From an uncultured Alphaproteobacteria bacterium (GTDB lineage Bacteria; Pseudomonadota; Alphaproteobacteria; Rhizobiales; Ancalomicrobiaceae): 11,215 nt of DNA. Location: the NCBI GenBank assembly GCA_937892955.1, contig CALBKH010000112.1, positions 1 to 11,215 of the forward strand, written 5' to 3'. Below are positions 1-7,140 of this stretch, piece by piece. The notes beneath the pieces were generated by a model. The model saw nothing but the letters and a program-made list of their open reading frames with translations, did no database searches and was not told where the DNA came from. A program made the translations under genes and the position numbers. Each line of letters opens with the position of its first letter. Position 1 is the stretch's first letter.

Positions 1-30
1 GGCTATCTCGCTCGAATCCTCAACGCCTGA
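1..30 (+). CDS. possible C-terminal end of an upstream gene (partial)
   Basis: Frame 1 from the first base reads nine sense codons (GYLARILNA) and then TGA at 28-30. The residues look like an ordinary protein C-terminus, and no competing gene lies over this stretch. With nine residues the family cannot be recognised, and an open frame this short proves little. The gene, if real, converges on the kinase at 104-733. Confidence 0.3.
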   Translation, partial: GYLARILNA

Positions 31-81
31 CCGTTAACCCGGATTCAGGGCCGTGGGTACAGAACCTAGACGGACGCGCGG

Positions 82-117
82 AAAAAACCGGACGGCCGAT
101 CGCTCAGACGGCCGTCC
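82..117 (-). terminator. intrinsic terminator of the kinase gene
   Basis: Perfect 9-bp inverted repeat (90-98 with 109-117), 10-nt loop, and six A on the plus strand at 82-87, which is a run of six U in the minus-strand transcript two bases after the stem. The stop codon of the kinase (104-106) sits in the loop and the right arm lies inside its last codons, so the coding end doubles as half of the terminator. Confidence 0.8.
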
Positions 118-733
118 CCTCGGGCGACCAGACGATGTCGGCGGGGCCACTGTCGGCGAGGACCGTGTCGACGTTCGGCAGGTCGTTGCCGTCGACCCAG
201 GCGCGCGCCGCTGCGGCGGTCCAGCCGAGATCGTGCCAGCGGGCGAGGAGCCGGCGCTCCAGTTCGGTGCGCGGAACGTCGATGCGGATCGTGAGGTCGA
301 AACTCGACCGCAGGGCCGCCCATGGCCCGTGTGTCAGGAGGAGATAGTTCCCCTCGACCAGCACGAGGCGGATCTCCGCGCCGATCACCAGCGCCCCGGC
401 GCGGGCGACGTCGAGGGTGCGATCGAAGACCGGCGCGACCACGGCCTCCTCACGCGCCCGGATGCGTCCGAGCAGCACGTCGAGGCCGGCGACGTCGAAG
501 GTGTCGGGCGCGCCCTTGCGATCGCGGCGGCCGAGGCGGACCAGCAGGTCGTTGTCGAAGTGGAAGCCGTCGGCCTGCAACACCGCCGTCTCCGCCGGCG
601 GCAGCCGTGCCGCCAAGTCGTGCGACAGCGTCGACTTCCCCGCCCCCGGCGGTCCGGCGATCGCCACGACGAAGCGGTCGGAGCCCGCGGCGCGGGTGCG
701 GATCAGGTCGGCGAGGTCGTCGAGCGAGGTCAC
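104..733 (-). CDS. P-loop nucleoside/sugar kinase family protein (FrcK/YggC-like)
   Basis: A 209-residue cytoplasmic P-loop kinase of the uridine kinase/pantothenate kinase-like group. The Walker A motif GPPGAGKST is at residues 27-35. It is followed by the family signatures DGFHFDN (55-61), RKGAPDTFD (72-80), VEGNYLLL (126-133) and DGNDLPN (181-187). These match the E. coli YggC/rhizobial FrcK family, whose substrates are poorly defined; FrcK is encoded with the rhizobial fructose ABC transporter, but no such transporter is present here. I chose the GTG at 733 because GAGGAG lies nine bases upstream and the homologous sequence begins there; an ATG at 808 would add 25 low-complexity residues unlike the family. 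It lies 88 bases downstream of the LysR gene on the same strand, so co-transcription is possible but unproven. Family is confident; the phosphate acceptor is unknown. Confidence 0.88.
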   Translation of the reverse strand: MTSLDDLADLIRTRAAGSDRFVVAIAGPPGAGKSTLSHDLAARLPPAETAVLQADGFHFDNDLLVRLGRRDRKGAPDTFDVAGLDVLLGRIRAREEAVVAPVFDRTLDVARAGALVIGAEIRLVLVEGNYLLLTHGPWAALRSSFDLTIRIDVPRTELERRLLARWHDLGWTAAAARAWVDGNDLPNVDTVLADSGPADIVWSPEGTAV

Positions 734-821
734 GGGCGGGCACTCCTCGAAGGTGGCGGGGTGCGAAGACGGCGATGATCGGTAGCATCGTTCGCCGCGT
801 CGGACCACGCCGGTCGCCGGT

Positions 822-1742
822 TCAGGCGCGCCGCCGGTCGGCGTCGGCGAGGGGCGCGCAGATCTCCTCGAGGAAATCGAGGAAGGCGCGGGTGCGCGCC
901 GACACCAGCCGGCGCGACGGGAAGACCGCCGAGAGGATCGACGCCGAGGTGTCGAACTCGACCTCGACGCCGACCTGCGTCAACCGGCCGGCGCGGATGA
1001 GATCGCGGCAATAGCGCTCCGGCAGGAACGAGACGCCGGCGCCGTGCATCACCGCCTCGCGCACCGCCAGGGGATCGTTGACCCGGATCGCCCGCGGGCC
1101 GACGTCGAGCCGCAGGGTCTGGTGATCCTGCTTCAGCGCCAGCGGCCGGGCGACGTAGCGGCGTTCGCAGATCTGCACGTGGCGCAGGAGGTCGTGGGCG
1201 TCGCAACCGATGTGGTGCGCCGCGACATAGGCGGGCGCGGCGATCCAGATCAGCCGGCCGCCGAGCAGCGACTTCTGGGTGAACTCCGAATCCGCCTGGA
1301 CGCCGACCACCACGGCCACGTCGAACTGCTCGCCGAGCATGTCGACGGCATGGCTGGTGACGACGAGATCGAGCTCGATCTCGGGATAGCGGCGGTGGAA
1401 GCCGGCGAGATGCGGCGCCAGCACCTCCTGGCAGAAGGCCGGCGGCGTCGCCACCGTCAATCGGCCGCGCGGCACCATGGTGAGGCCGGTCATCACCGCG
1501 TCGGTCTCGCCGATCTCGTCCATGATGCGCTGGCACTGGCGGAAGAAGGCCTCGCCTTCGCTCGTCACCCGCACCCGGCGCGAATTGCGATCGAGGAGGC
1601 GCACCCCGAGATCGTGTTCGAGCCGGGTGATCGACTTGCTGACCGACGATTTCGGCATGGCCAGCGCCTGTGCCGCCGCGGTGATGCCGCCGCGCTCCAC
1701 CACCGCGACGAAGACCGGCACGTCGTCGATCCGCCACTTCAC
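822..1742 (-). CDS. LysR-type transcriptional regulator, divergent from gallate dioxygenase
   Basis: A 306-residue LysR-family regulator of normal family length. The N-terminal winged helix-turn-helix spans about residues 1-60 (recognition region 18-37, with the typical ITAAAQALAMPKSSVSKSI run followed by LEHDLGVRLLDR). The C-terminal periplasmic-binding-protein-like effector domain runs from about residue 90 to the end. The start is GTG at 1742 with GGAG seven bases upstream. It is transcribed away from the gallate dioxygenase gene across a 188-bp intergenic region, the classic LysR arrangement in which the regulator controls the divergent target and often itself. The inducer is therefore inferred to be gallate or a related aromatic acid; nothing in the sequence proves this. 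The FrcK-like kinase follows on the same strand. Confidence 0.93.
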   Translation of the reverse strand: MKWRIDDVPVFVAVVERGGITAAAQALAMPKSSVSKSITRLEHDLGVRLLDRNSRRVRVTSEGEAFFRQCQRIMDEIGETDAVMTGLTMVPRGRLTVATPPAFCQEVLAPHLAGFHRRYPEIELDLVVTSHAVDMLGEQFDVAVVVGVQADSEFTQKSLLGGRLIWIAAPAYVAAHHIGCDAHDLLRHVQICERRYVARPLALKQDHQTLRLDVGPRAIRVNDPLAVREAVMHGAGVSFLPERYCRDLIRAGRLTQVGVEVEFDTSASILSAVFPSRRLVSARTRAFLDFLEEICAPLADADRRRA

Positions 1743-1755
1743 CGGTCCGCTCCAT

Positions 1756-1773
1756 CGTTCACAGAAAGAAACG
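1756..1773. promoter_or_regulatory. candidate LysR box (T-N11-A) in the divergent promoter region
   Basis: CGTT at 1756-1759 and AACG at 1770-1773 form a short dyad with T-N11-A spacing (T1758 to A1770), the usual LysR-family motif. It lies 14-31 bases before the LysR start, suitable for autoregulation. A second short dyad, GTTC (1796-1799) with GAAC (1808-1811), lies closer to the dioxygenase side. Both are short enough to arise by chance. Confidence 0.3.
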
Positions 1774-1930
1774 TAGCGTTGCCGATCCGGCGATTGTTCG
1801 CAAGGAAGAACGTCGACATCCTCCCTGCCACTTCGTCACTTCGGCCGGCGCGTCGACGCCGGAAGGTGGCGAACCCGGAAACGCCGAGCACGTGCGCATC
1901 GGCGAAACCAGAAACGACGAGAGGGCGATC

Positions 1931-3214
1931 ATGGCCAAGATCATCGGAGGCATCGGTGCCTCGCATTCCCCGACCATCGGCTTCGCGAAGGACACCGGCA
2001 AACAGAACGATCCGGCCTGGGCGCCGATCTTCGAGAGTTTCGCCAAGGTGCGCGACTGGGTGCGGGCCAAGGAGATCGACGTCCTGTTCATGATCTACAA
2101 CGATCACATCACGTCGTTCTTCTTCGACCACTATTCGGCCTTCGCCCTCGGTGTCGACGACGTGTGGCGGCCGGCCGACGAGGGTGACGGGCCGCGCCCG
2201 GTGCCGCCGGCCAAGGGCCACGCGGCGCTCGCCCGCCACGTCGCCGCGGCGCTCGTCGCCGACGAGTTCGACATGTCGTTCTTCCAGGGCAAGCCGCTCG
2301 ATCACGGCTGCCTATCGCCGCTGTCGATGATGGGCGACGAGGCCGGGCCGTGGGGCGGCTCGATCGTGCCGTTGCAGGTCGGCGTGCTGCAGTTGCCGAT
2401 CCCCAACGCCAAGCGCTGCTGGAAGCTCGGCCGGTCGTTGCGCAAGGCGATCCAGAGCTTTCCGGACGAGAACCTGCGCGTCGCCATCGTCGCCACCGGC
2501 GGCCTGTCGCACCAGGTGCACGGCGAACGCGCCGGCTTCCTCAACGAGGCCTGGGACCAGGAGTTCCTCGATCTCCTGGAGACCGCTCCGGAGAAGCTGG
2601 TCGAGAAGCGCCTCGCCGACTACGCCGTGCTCGGCGGCATGGAAGGGGCGGAGGTGATCATGTGGCTGATCATGCGCGGTGCGCTCTCCGGGACCGTGCG
2701 CAAGGTCCATCTCCACACCTACGCCCCCTCGGTCACCAACATCGCCACCGTGGTCTTCGAAGACCTCGGCGACGCGCCCGACCCGGAGGAGATCGCCGCC
2801 TATCGCGCCCACATGGGCTACGAACTGGCCGGCGCCGAGACGCTCGCCGGGACCTACCCCTTCACTCTCGACCGCAGCCTGAAGAATTTCCGCATCAACG
2901 ACTTCCTGCACCGGCTGATCGAGCCGGCGCACCGCGCCCGCTTCCGTGACGACTTCGCCGGCCTCGCCGACGCGTACGGTCTCGACGCGGAGGAGCGGGC
3001 GTTGATCACCGGACGCGACTGGATCGGCATGATCCGGCGGGGCGTCAGCTTCTTCGTCTTGGAGAAGATGGCGGCGGTGATCGGCGTCTCCAACCCGGAG
3101 GTCTACGCCTCGATGCGCGGCGAGACGATCGAGCAGTTCCTCGCCACCCGCAAGGTGCCGATCCGCTATTCCGTCGCCGCCGGCAAGAACGCCGAGGAGA
3201 TCGCCGCGAACTGA
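1931..3214 (+). CDS. galA: gallate dioxygenase (fused LigB-LigA extradiol dioxygenase)
   Basis: A 427-residue class III ring-cleaving dioxygenase that opens gallate with O2 to 4-oxalomesaconate, using non-haem Fe(II) in the cytoplasm. The LigB-like catalytic domain covers about residues 1-285. His12 (GASHSP), His59 (NDHI) and Glu241 fit the iron ligands, and His194 (GGLSH) fits the catalytic base. A LigA-like domain fills about 310-427. Thr269, Glu378, Tyr392 and Tyr413 fall where I recall the gallate-contacting residues of Sphingobium DesB, with a consistent 1-2 residue offset, which favours gallate over protocatechuate; this comparison is from memory. Length is close to DesB/GalA (about 420), whereas protocatechuate 4,5-dioxygenase is split into two genes. 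The ATG at 1931 has a GAGAGG site and puts His12 in the family position; an upstream in-frame ATG at 1892 would add 13 unrelated residues. No gallate transporter, OMA tautomerase, hydratase or aldolase gene adjoins it. Confidence 0.9.
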   Translation: MAKIIGGIGASHSPTIGFAKDTGKQNDPAWAPIFESFAKVRDWVRAKEIDVLFMIYNDHITSFFFDHYSAFALGVDDVWRPADEGDGPRPVPPAKGHAALARHVAAALVADEFDMSFFQGKPLDHGCLSPLSMMGDEAGPWGGSIVPLQVGVLQLPIPNAKRCWKLGRSLRKAIQSFPDENLRVAIVATGGLSHQVHGERAGFLNEAWDQEFLDLLETAPEKLVEKRLADYAVLGGMEGAEVIMWLIMRGALSGTVRKVHLHTYAPSVTNIATVVFEDLGDAPDPEEIAAYRAHMGYELAGAETLAGTYPFTLDRSLKNFRINDFLHRLIEPAHRARFRDDFAGLADAYGLDAEERALITGRDWIGMIRRGVSFFVLEKMAAVIGVSNPEVYASMRGETIEQFLATRKVPIRYSVAAGKNAEEIAAN

Positions 3215-3266
3215 TCCCGGACGCCCGCGGGATCACCGACCTCCCGGTCGGCCTTCGCGGTGAGAC

Positions 3267-3300
3267 CGAACGCCCCCGTCCCCCGTGGCGGGGGCGTTCG
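3267..3300 (+). terminator. GC-rich stem-loop, possible terminator of gallate dioxygenase
   Basis: Perfect 12-bp inverted repeat (3267-3278 with 3289-3300, arms CGAACGCCCCCG and its complement) with a 10-nt loop, 52 bases after the dioxygenase stop. The position and strength suit transcription termination or 3'-end protection. There is no T-run after it on either strand, so it is not a canonical intrinsic terminator. Confidence 0.5.
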
Positions 3301-3426
3301 CGTCTGGGATCGCCACGGGAGCCGTGCCCGGCCGGGAACCGCATCGCGCCGTCCGGCCGACGCCTCGTTTCGCCGCTTGGAACGCGCTGCGAAGGGTGGG
3401 CGTTTCGGCGCAACACATTTTCTCTT

Positions 3427-3470
3427 CGCGGGCGAACAAGAGATCGCACGATCTCGGGTTCGCGACCGCG
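3427..3470. promoter_or_regulatory. large imperfect dyad upstream of the YeeE/YedE pair
   Basis: Nested inverted repeats share one centre: GAGATCG (3440-3446) with CGATCTC (3449-3455), GCGAAC (3432-3437) with GTTCGC (3458-3463) and CGCGG (3427-3431) with CCGCG (3466-3470). They are separated by 2-nt mismatches or bulges, giving 18 pairs in 44 bases. It ends 81 bases before the YeeE start. It could be an operator for a dimeric repressor or a leader-RNA hairpin; the T-rich stretch 3480-3488 is too far away for a normal terminator. Confidence 0.5.
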
Positions 3471-3551
3471 ACATGAGATCTTCTTTTCCACGACGGAGCG
3501 GAGCGCGCGATGCGGCGACCGCGACGGACACGAGCGGAACAGAGGATTTCC

Positions 3552-3977
3552 ATGTCGATCGACTGGCTCAACTTCACCCCCCTCGCCTCCCTGGCCGGAG
3601 GTGCGGTGATCGGCATCTCCGCCGGCCTCCTGGCGGCGCGCTCCGGTCGCATCCTCGGGGTGAGCGGCTTCGTCTCGGGTCTGTTCGAGACCGACAAGGA
3701 ATGGACGTCGCGGCTCGCCCTCATCGCCGGTCTGATCCTGGCGCCGTTGCTGATCGGCTCCTTCTACGCCCTTCCCTCCGCAGTCCCCGACGTCGGTTGG
3801 ACCGCGGTGATCGCCGGCGGTCTGCTCGTCGGCTTCGGCACCCGCCTCGCCTCCGGCTGCACCTCCGGTCACGGCGTCTGCGGGCTCTCCCGCCTGTCGC
3901 TGCGCTCGGCGGTCGCCACCGGCTCGTTCATGGCCGCGGCCGTCGCCACCGTCTTCGTCCTGCGCCATCTCGCCTGA
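3552..3977 (+). CDS. YeeE/YedE family membrane protein, first half-transporter
   Basis: A 141-residue inner-membrane protein of the YeeE/YedE (DUF395) family, of which the full-length members include the thiosulfate transporter TsuA; short paired members are predicted to move sulfur compounds such as thiosulfate or sulfane sulfur. Hydrophobic segments are visible at about residues 10-30, 53-74, 80-98 and 117-137. The family signature SGCTSGHGVCG (101-111) carries Cys103 and Cys110, the residue type that handles the sulfur substrate in this family. The ATG at 3552 has AGAGG six bases before it; an upstream in-frame ATG at 3510 would add an arginine-rich stretch. The second half follows after 11 bases, so the two are one transcription unit and probably one complex. 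The BigR repressor and ETHE1-like sulfur dioxygenase often found beside such pairs are absent here. Confidence 0.88.
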   Translation: MSIDWLNFTPLASLAGGAVIGISAGLLAARSGRILGVSGFVSGLFETDKEWTSRLALIAGLILAPLLIGSFYALPSAVPDVGWTAVIAGGLLVGFGTRLASGCTSGHGVCGLSRLSLRSAVATGSFMAAAVATVFVLRHLA

Positions 3978-3988
3978 GGGACCGAACC

Positions 3989-4441
3989 ATGCGCCCGATC
4001 TTCGCACTCTTCATCGGCCTCCTCTTCGGCGCCGGCCTCTGCCTCTCCGGCATGACCTCGCCGGCCAAGGTCCAGGGCTTCCTCGACATCTCCGGCGCCT
4101 GGGATCCGTCGCTCGCCTTCGTCATGGCCGGGGCGATCGGCATCGGCTGGGTTTTCTTCCGCCTCGCCCGCCGCCGCCTGCCGGCGCCGTCGCATCGCAT
4201 CGACCCGGCGCTCGTCGGCGGCAGCGTCGTCTTCGGCGTCGGCTGGGGCCTCGTCGGCTACTGCCCGGGTCCGGCGCTGACGGCGATCGCCAGCCTCGAT
4301 CCCAAGGCGCTGACTTTCGCCGCCGCCATGCTCGCCGGCACCGCGCTGCAGCGCTTCGTCGCTTCGCTGCGGGTCCCGGCCGGCGGCCTCGCCGCGGCGA
4401 CCCCGGACGACGCCGCGGCGGCCAACGCCTGCGGCGCCTGA
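3989..4441 (+). CDS. YeeE/YedE family membrane protein, second half-transporter (DUF6691-like)
   Basis: A 150-residue inner-membrane protein, partner of the preceding gene. It opens with a hydrophobic helix and the conserved LCLSGMTSPAKVQGFLD stretch (residues 17-33), has further hydrophobic segments at about 42-58, 75-91 and 106-120, and carries the GYCPGPAL motif (90-97) with Cys92, the counterpart of the cysteine motif in the first half. Together the pair resembles one full-length YeeE/YedE protein cut in two. The C-terminal tail from about residue 130 is an alanine-rich stretch with no visible function. The start at 3989 follows the preceding stop by 11 bases, with GAGGG between them. The substrate is inferred from the family only. 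Confidence 0.87.
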   Translation: MRPIFALFIGLLFGAGLCLSGMTSPAKVQGFLDISGAWDPSLAFVMAGAIGIGWVFFRLARRRLPAPSHRIDPALVGGSVVFGVGWGLVGYCPGPALTAIASLDPKALTFAAAMLAGTALQRFVASLRVPAGGLAAATPDDAAAANACGA

Positions 4442-4607
4442 GACCCTTCGCCTCGTCCCGCAGGGGCGAATCGGTCTCTCATCCCCCCGGGGTGCCCTCT
4501 CGGGCGCCTCAGGGTCGCATCCCCCGGGTGAGCGTCCGCGTGGCGTCCGCTCGGTCCCGCCTCTCGGCCAATGACACTCCCTCTCAGGACGATCGATCCC
4601 CCACTCC
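4442..4607. other. 166-base untranslated stretch before the terminator
   Basis: This lies between the stop of the second YeeE/YedE gene and the intrinsic terminator at 4608. I see no supportable reading frame: an open frame at 4492-4677 runs straight through the terminator and has no ribosome-binding site. It may be a long 3' untranslated region or hide a small RNA that uses the terminator. Short GC-rich complementary blocks are present but not distinctive. Confidence 0.5.
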
Positions 4608-4638
4608 GGGCGCCCTTCGCGGCGCCCTTTTCTTTTTT
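4608..4638 (+). terminator. intrinsic terminator downstream of the YeeE/YedE pair
   Basis: A 7-bp GC-only stem (GGGCGCC at 4608-4614, GGCGCCC at 4621-4627) with a 6-nt loop (CTTCGC), followed directly by TTTT-C-TTTTTT (4628-4638). This is a textbook rho-independent terminator and separates the YeeE transcript from the kdu operon promoter. Confidence 0.92.
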
Positions 4639-4656
4639 CCGGCACGTCACCCCGAA

Positions 4657-4724
4657 TACCATGTGAGCCGACCATGAAATTTCTTCTGGTACCATTTTCA
4701 TTACCATACCGTTGTGGTATGGTA
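4657..4724 (+). promoter_or_regulatory. promoter and GntR operator cluster of the kdu-TRAP operon
   Basis: The hexamer TACCAT occurs at 4657-4662, 4690-4695 and 4702-4707 and, inverted, at 4719-4724. The last two belong to a perfect 9-bp dyad with a 5-nt spacer (TACCATACC 4702-4710, GGTATGGTA 4716-4724). TGGTACCA at 4687-4694 is a separate palindrome. TGGT...ACCA dyads are typical of GntR/FCD operators for uronate and fatty acid genes. TTTTCA (4695-4700) and TATGGT (4718-4723), 17 bases apart, could serve as -35 and -10; the dyad covers that -10, which suits repression. The stretch is unusually AT-rich for this window and ends 89 bases before the gntR start. Confidence 0.72.
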
Positions 4725-4813
4725 GATCTCGTTCACTCTTCGATACCGATCGGTGGCATGCTGCTTCCTCCGGGATCGGCGCCGACACCGAGGGTCGGAG
4801 AAGAGGAGAGACC

Positions 4814-5500
4814 ATGTTCGTTTCGAAGGCGGAGACGGCGGCACAGCGGGTCGAACAAGAGATCCGCAAGGCGATCGTCACCCTGGAGTTCCTGCCTGGA
4901 ACGCCTCTGTCGGAGAAGGAACTCGCCGAGCGCTTCGGCGTGTCGCGCCAGCCGGTGCGCGAGGCTCTGATCGCGCTCGCCCGCGCCGAACTGGTCGAGA
5001 CCAGGCCGCGGCGCGGCACGCGTGTCTCCCGCATCTCGGCCGACCGCATGCGCCAGCAGCGCTTCGTGCGCGAGTCGCTCGAAGTGGCGGTGGTGCGGCG
5101 CGCCTGCGAGAGCTTCGACCCGGACGTGCGCCGGCGCATCGATGCGATCCTCGACGCCCAGGAGGTCCACGCCGAGGCGCACGCCCACTATCTCTTCCAG
5201 CGCGAGGATCAGGCGTTCCACGCCGCGCTCGCCGAGGGCGCCGGCTATCCCACCGCCTGGGAGGCGCTCACCGACATCAAGGCCCATCTCGACCGGGTCT
5301 GCCACCTGACCCTGCCCGTCCCCGAGACGCTGCCGCTGCTCGTGCGGCAGCACCGCGCCGTCATGGCGGCGATCGACGCCCGTGACGCCGACGCGGCGGA
5401 GGCGGCGATGCGCGCCCATCTCGCCGAGATCCTGCAAGCCCTGCCGGAGGTCGAGAAGACCTACGGCTACCTGTTCATGCGACCCGAACTCGACCGGTAG
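4814..5500 (+). CDS. GntR-family (FadR/FCD) repressor of the uronate operon
   Basis: A 228-residue cytoplasmic DNA-binding regulator, normal length for the FCD subfamily. The winged helix-turn-helix occupies about residues 8-72, with the signature LSEKELAERFGVSRQPVREAL at 32-52. The all-helical FCD effector domain follows from about 80 to 215; Asp132, His136, His180 and His202 are placed like the metal-binding residues of this domain (DxxxH, then two histidines). The ATG at 4814 follows an AAGAGGAGAG ribosome-binding site; an in-frame ATG at 4712 would lie inside the operator and is rejected. As the first gene of the kdu-TRAP cluster with a strong dyad just upstream, it most likely represses its own operon. 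A uronate-derived ligand is inferred, as with KdgR- or UxuR-like FCD proteins; the actual effector cannot be read from sequence. Confidence 0.93.
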   Translation: MFVSKAETAAQRVEQEIRKAIVTLEFLPGTPLSEKELAERFGVSRQPVREALIALARAELVETRPRRGTRVSRISADRMRQQRFVRESLEVAVVRRACESFDPDVRRRIDAILDAQEVHAEAHAHYLFQREDQAFHAALAEGAGYPTAWEALTDIKAHLDRVCHLTLPVPETLPLLVRQHRAVMAAIDARDADAAEAAMRAHLAEILQALPEVEKTYGYLFMRPELDR

Positions 5501-5516
5501 CCGGCGCATCGCCGGC
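5500..5516 (+). other. short hairpin at the gntR-kduI junction
   Basis: A 7-bp perfect stem (5500-5506 with 5510-5516) and a 3-nt loop start on the last base of the gntR stop codon. There is no T-run. It lies just before the kduI ribosome-binding site (GAAAGGA, 5521-5527) and might affect relative translation or RNA decay of the two genes. Confidence 0.4.
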
Positions 5517-5532
5517 CGGAGAAAGGACCCAC

Positions 5533-6365
5533 GTGGACATCCGTCACGCCCTCCACCACACCCAGGTGGAGACCCTCGGTACCGAAGATCTCCGCCGGCA
5601 TTTCCTCATCCCCGACCTGTTCCGGCCGGGGGAGGTCCGCGCCACCCTCACCCACTACGAGCGGATGATGGTCATCGGCATCATGCCGGGCGCCGGGCCA
5701 CTGGCGCTTCCTCCCGAACTCGGCAAGCCGGTCGGCACCGACTTCCTGCTGGAGCGGCGTGAATTCGGCGCCATCGCCATCGGCGGGCCCACCCGCGTGA
5801 CGGCCGACGGCGAGGTCTTCGATCTCGATTTCCAGGAGGCGATCTATCTCGGCATGGGGACGAAGGACGTCACCTTCGAGAGCCTCGATCCGACCCGTCC
5901 GGCCAAGCTCTATGCCGCGTCCTGCCCGGCCCACCATCGCCATCCGAGCCGCAAGGTGAGCATCGACGAGGCGACCCCGGCACCGCTCGGCACCCCGCAG
6001 ACCGCCAACGAGCGGGTCATCCACAAATACATCCACCCCGGCGTGATGCCGACCTGCCAGCTGGTCATGGGGCTGACGCGCCTCTCCACCGGCAGCGTGT
6101 GGAACACCATGCCCTGTCACACCCACGACCGGCGCATGGAGGCCTATTTCTACTTCGAGCTGCCGCCGGACGGCATGGTGCTGCACCTGATGGGTCGTCC
6201 GTCCGAGACCCGGCACATCGTCCTGCGCAACGAAGAAGCGGTGGTGTCGCCGCCCTGGTCGATCCACTCCGGCGTCGGCACCTCGGCCTATGCCTTCATC
6301 TGGGCCATGGCGGGCGAGAACCAGGTGTTCTCCGACATGGACCACGTGGCGCCGGGGGATTTCCG

Positions 6366-6369
<4 letters not shown>
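5533..6369 (+). CDS. kduI: 5-dehydro-4-deoxy-D-glucuronate isomerase (5-keto-4-deoxyuronate isomerase)
   Basis: A 278-residue cupin-fold cytoplasmic zinc enzyme (EC 5.3.1.17). It converts 5-keto-4-deoxyuronate, the product of unsaturated uronate breakdown from pectin and similar polyuronides, to 3-deoxy-D-glycero-2,5-hexodiulosonate. Length equals that of E. coli KduI. The metal ligands His196, His198 and Glu203 (CHTHDRRMEAYFYFE) and His245 (PPWSIHSG) fall at the same numbers as I recall for the E. coli enzyme, which also supports the GTG start at 5533. AGGA lies five bases upstream of that start. The gene follows gntR by 32 bases and overlaps kduD by four bases (ATGA), so isomerase and reductase are translationally coupled consecutive steps. 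No anomaly seen. Confidence 0.96.
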
Positions 6370-7130
<761 letters not shown>

Positions 7131-7140
7131 GCCGTCCGTC

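Larger units (their letters stand above)
3215..3551. other. 337-base intergenic region between gallate dioxygenase and the YeeE pair
   Basis: No convincing gene is present: the open frames here are antisense or out-of-frame extensions with arginine/proline-rich composition and no recognisable family. The region holds a GC-rich stem-loop just after the dioxygenase (3267-3300) and a large imperfect dyad (3427-3470). The sequence from about 3410 to 3490 is less GC-rich than its surroundings, suggesting that the promoter of the YeeE pair lies here, although I cannot assign clear -35 and -10 boxes. Confidence 0.6.

Noticed and set aside
730..1755. 341-codon minus-strand open frame over the LysR gene
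   Set aside because: Out-of-frame shadow of the LysR gene; the true frame shows a full LysR protein with a clear HTH.
3260..3988. N-terminal extension of the second YeeE/YedE protein
   Set aside because: The in-frame upstream part overlaps the first YeeE gene in another frame and is arginine-rich. The ATG at 3989 with GAGGG upstream gives the normal short family protein.
3045..4007. 320-codon minus-strand open frame spanning the region before and over the YeeE gene
   Set aside because: Low-complexity G/R/E-rich translation, antisense to two real genes, no recognisable family.
3552..4441. The two YeeE/YedE genes as one gene broken by a frameshift
   Set aside because: Both halves have their own start, ribosome-binding site and complete motif set, and two-gene versions of this family are common, so this is a natural split rather than damage.
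4492..4677. 61-codon open frame between the YeeE pair and gntR
   Set aside because: It crosses a strong intrinsic terminator, has no ribosome-binding site, and its translation looks random.
4674..4970. 98-codon open frame beginning MKFLLVPF
   Set aside because: It reads through the operator and promoter and then runs out of frame into gntR, becoming an arginine/serine-rich shadow, with no ribosome-binding site.
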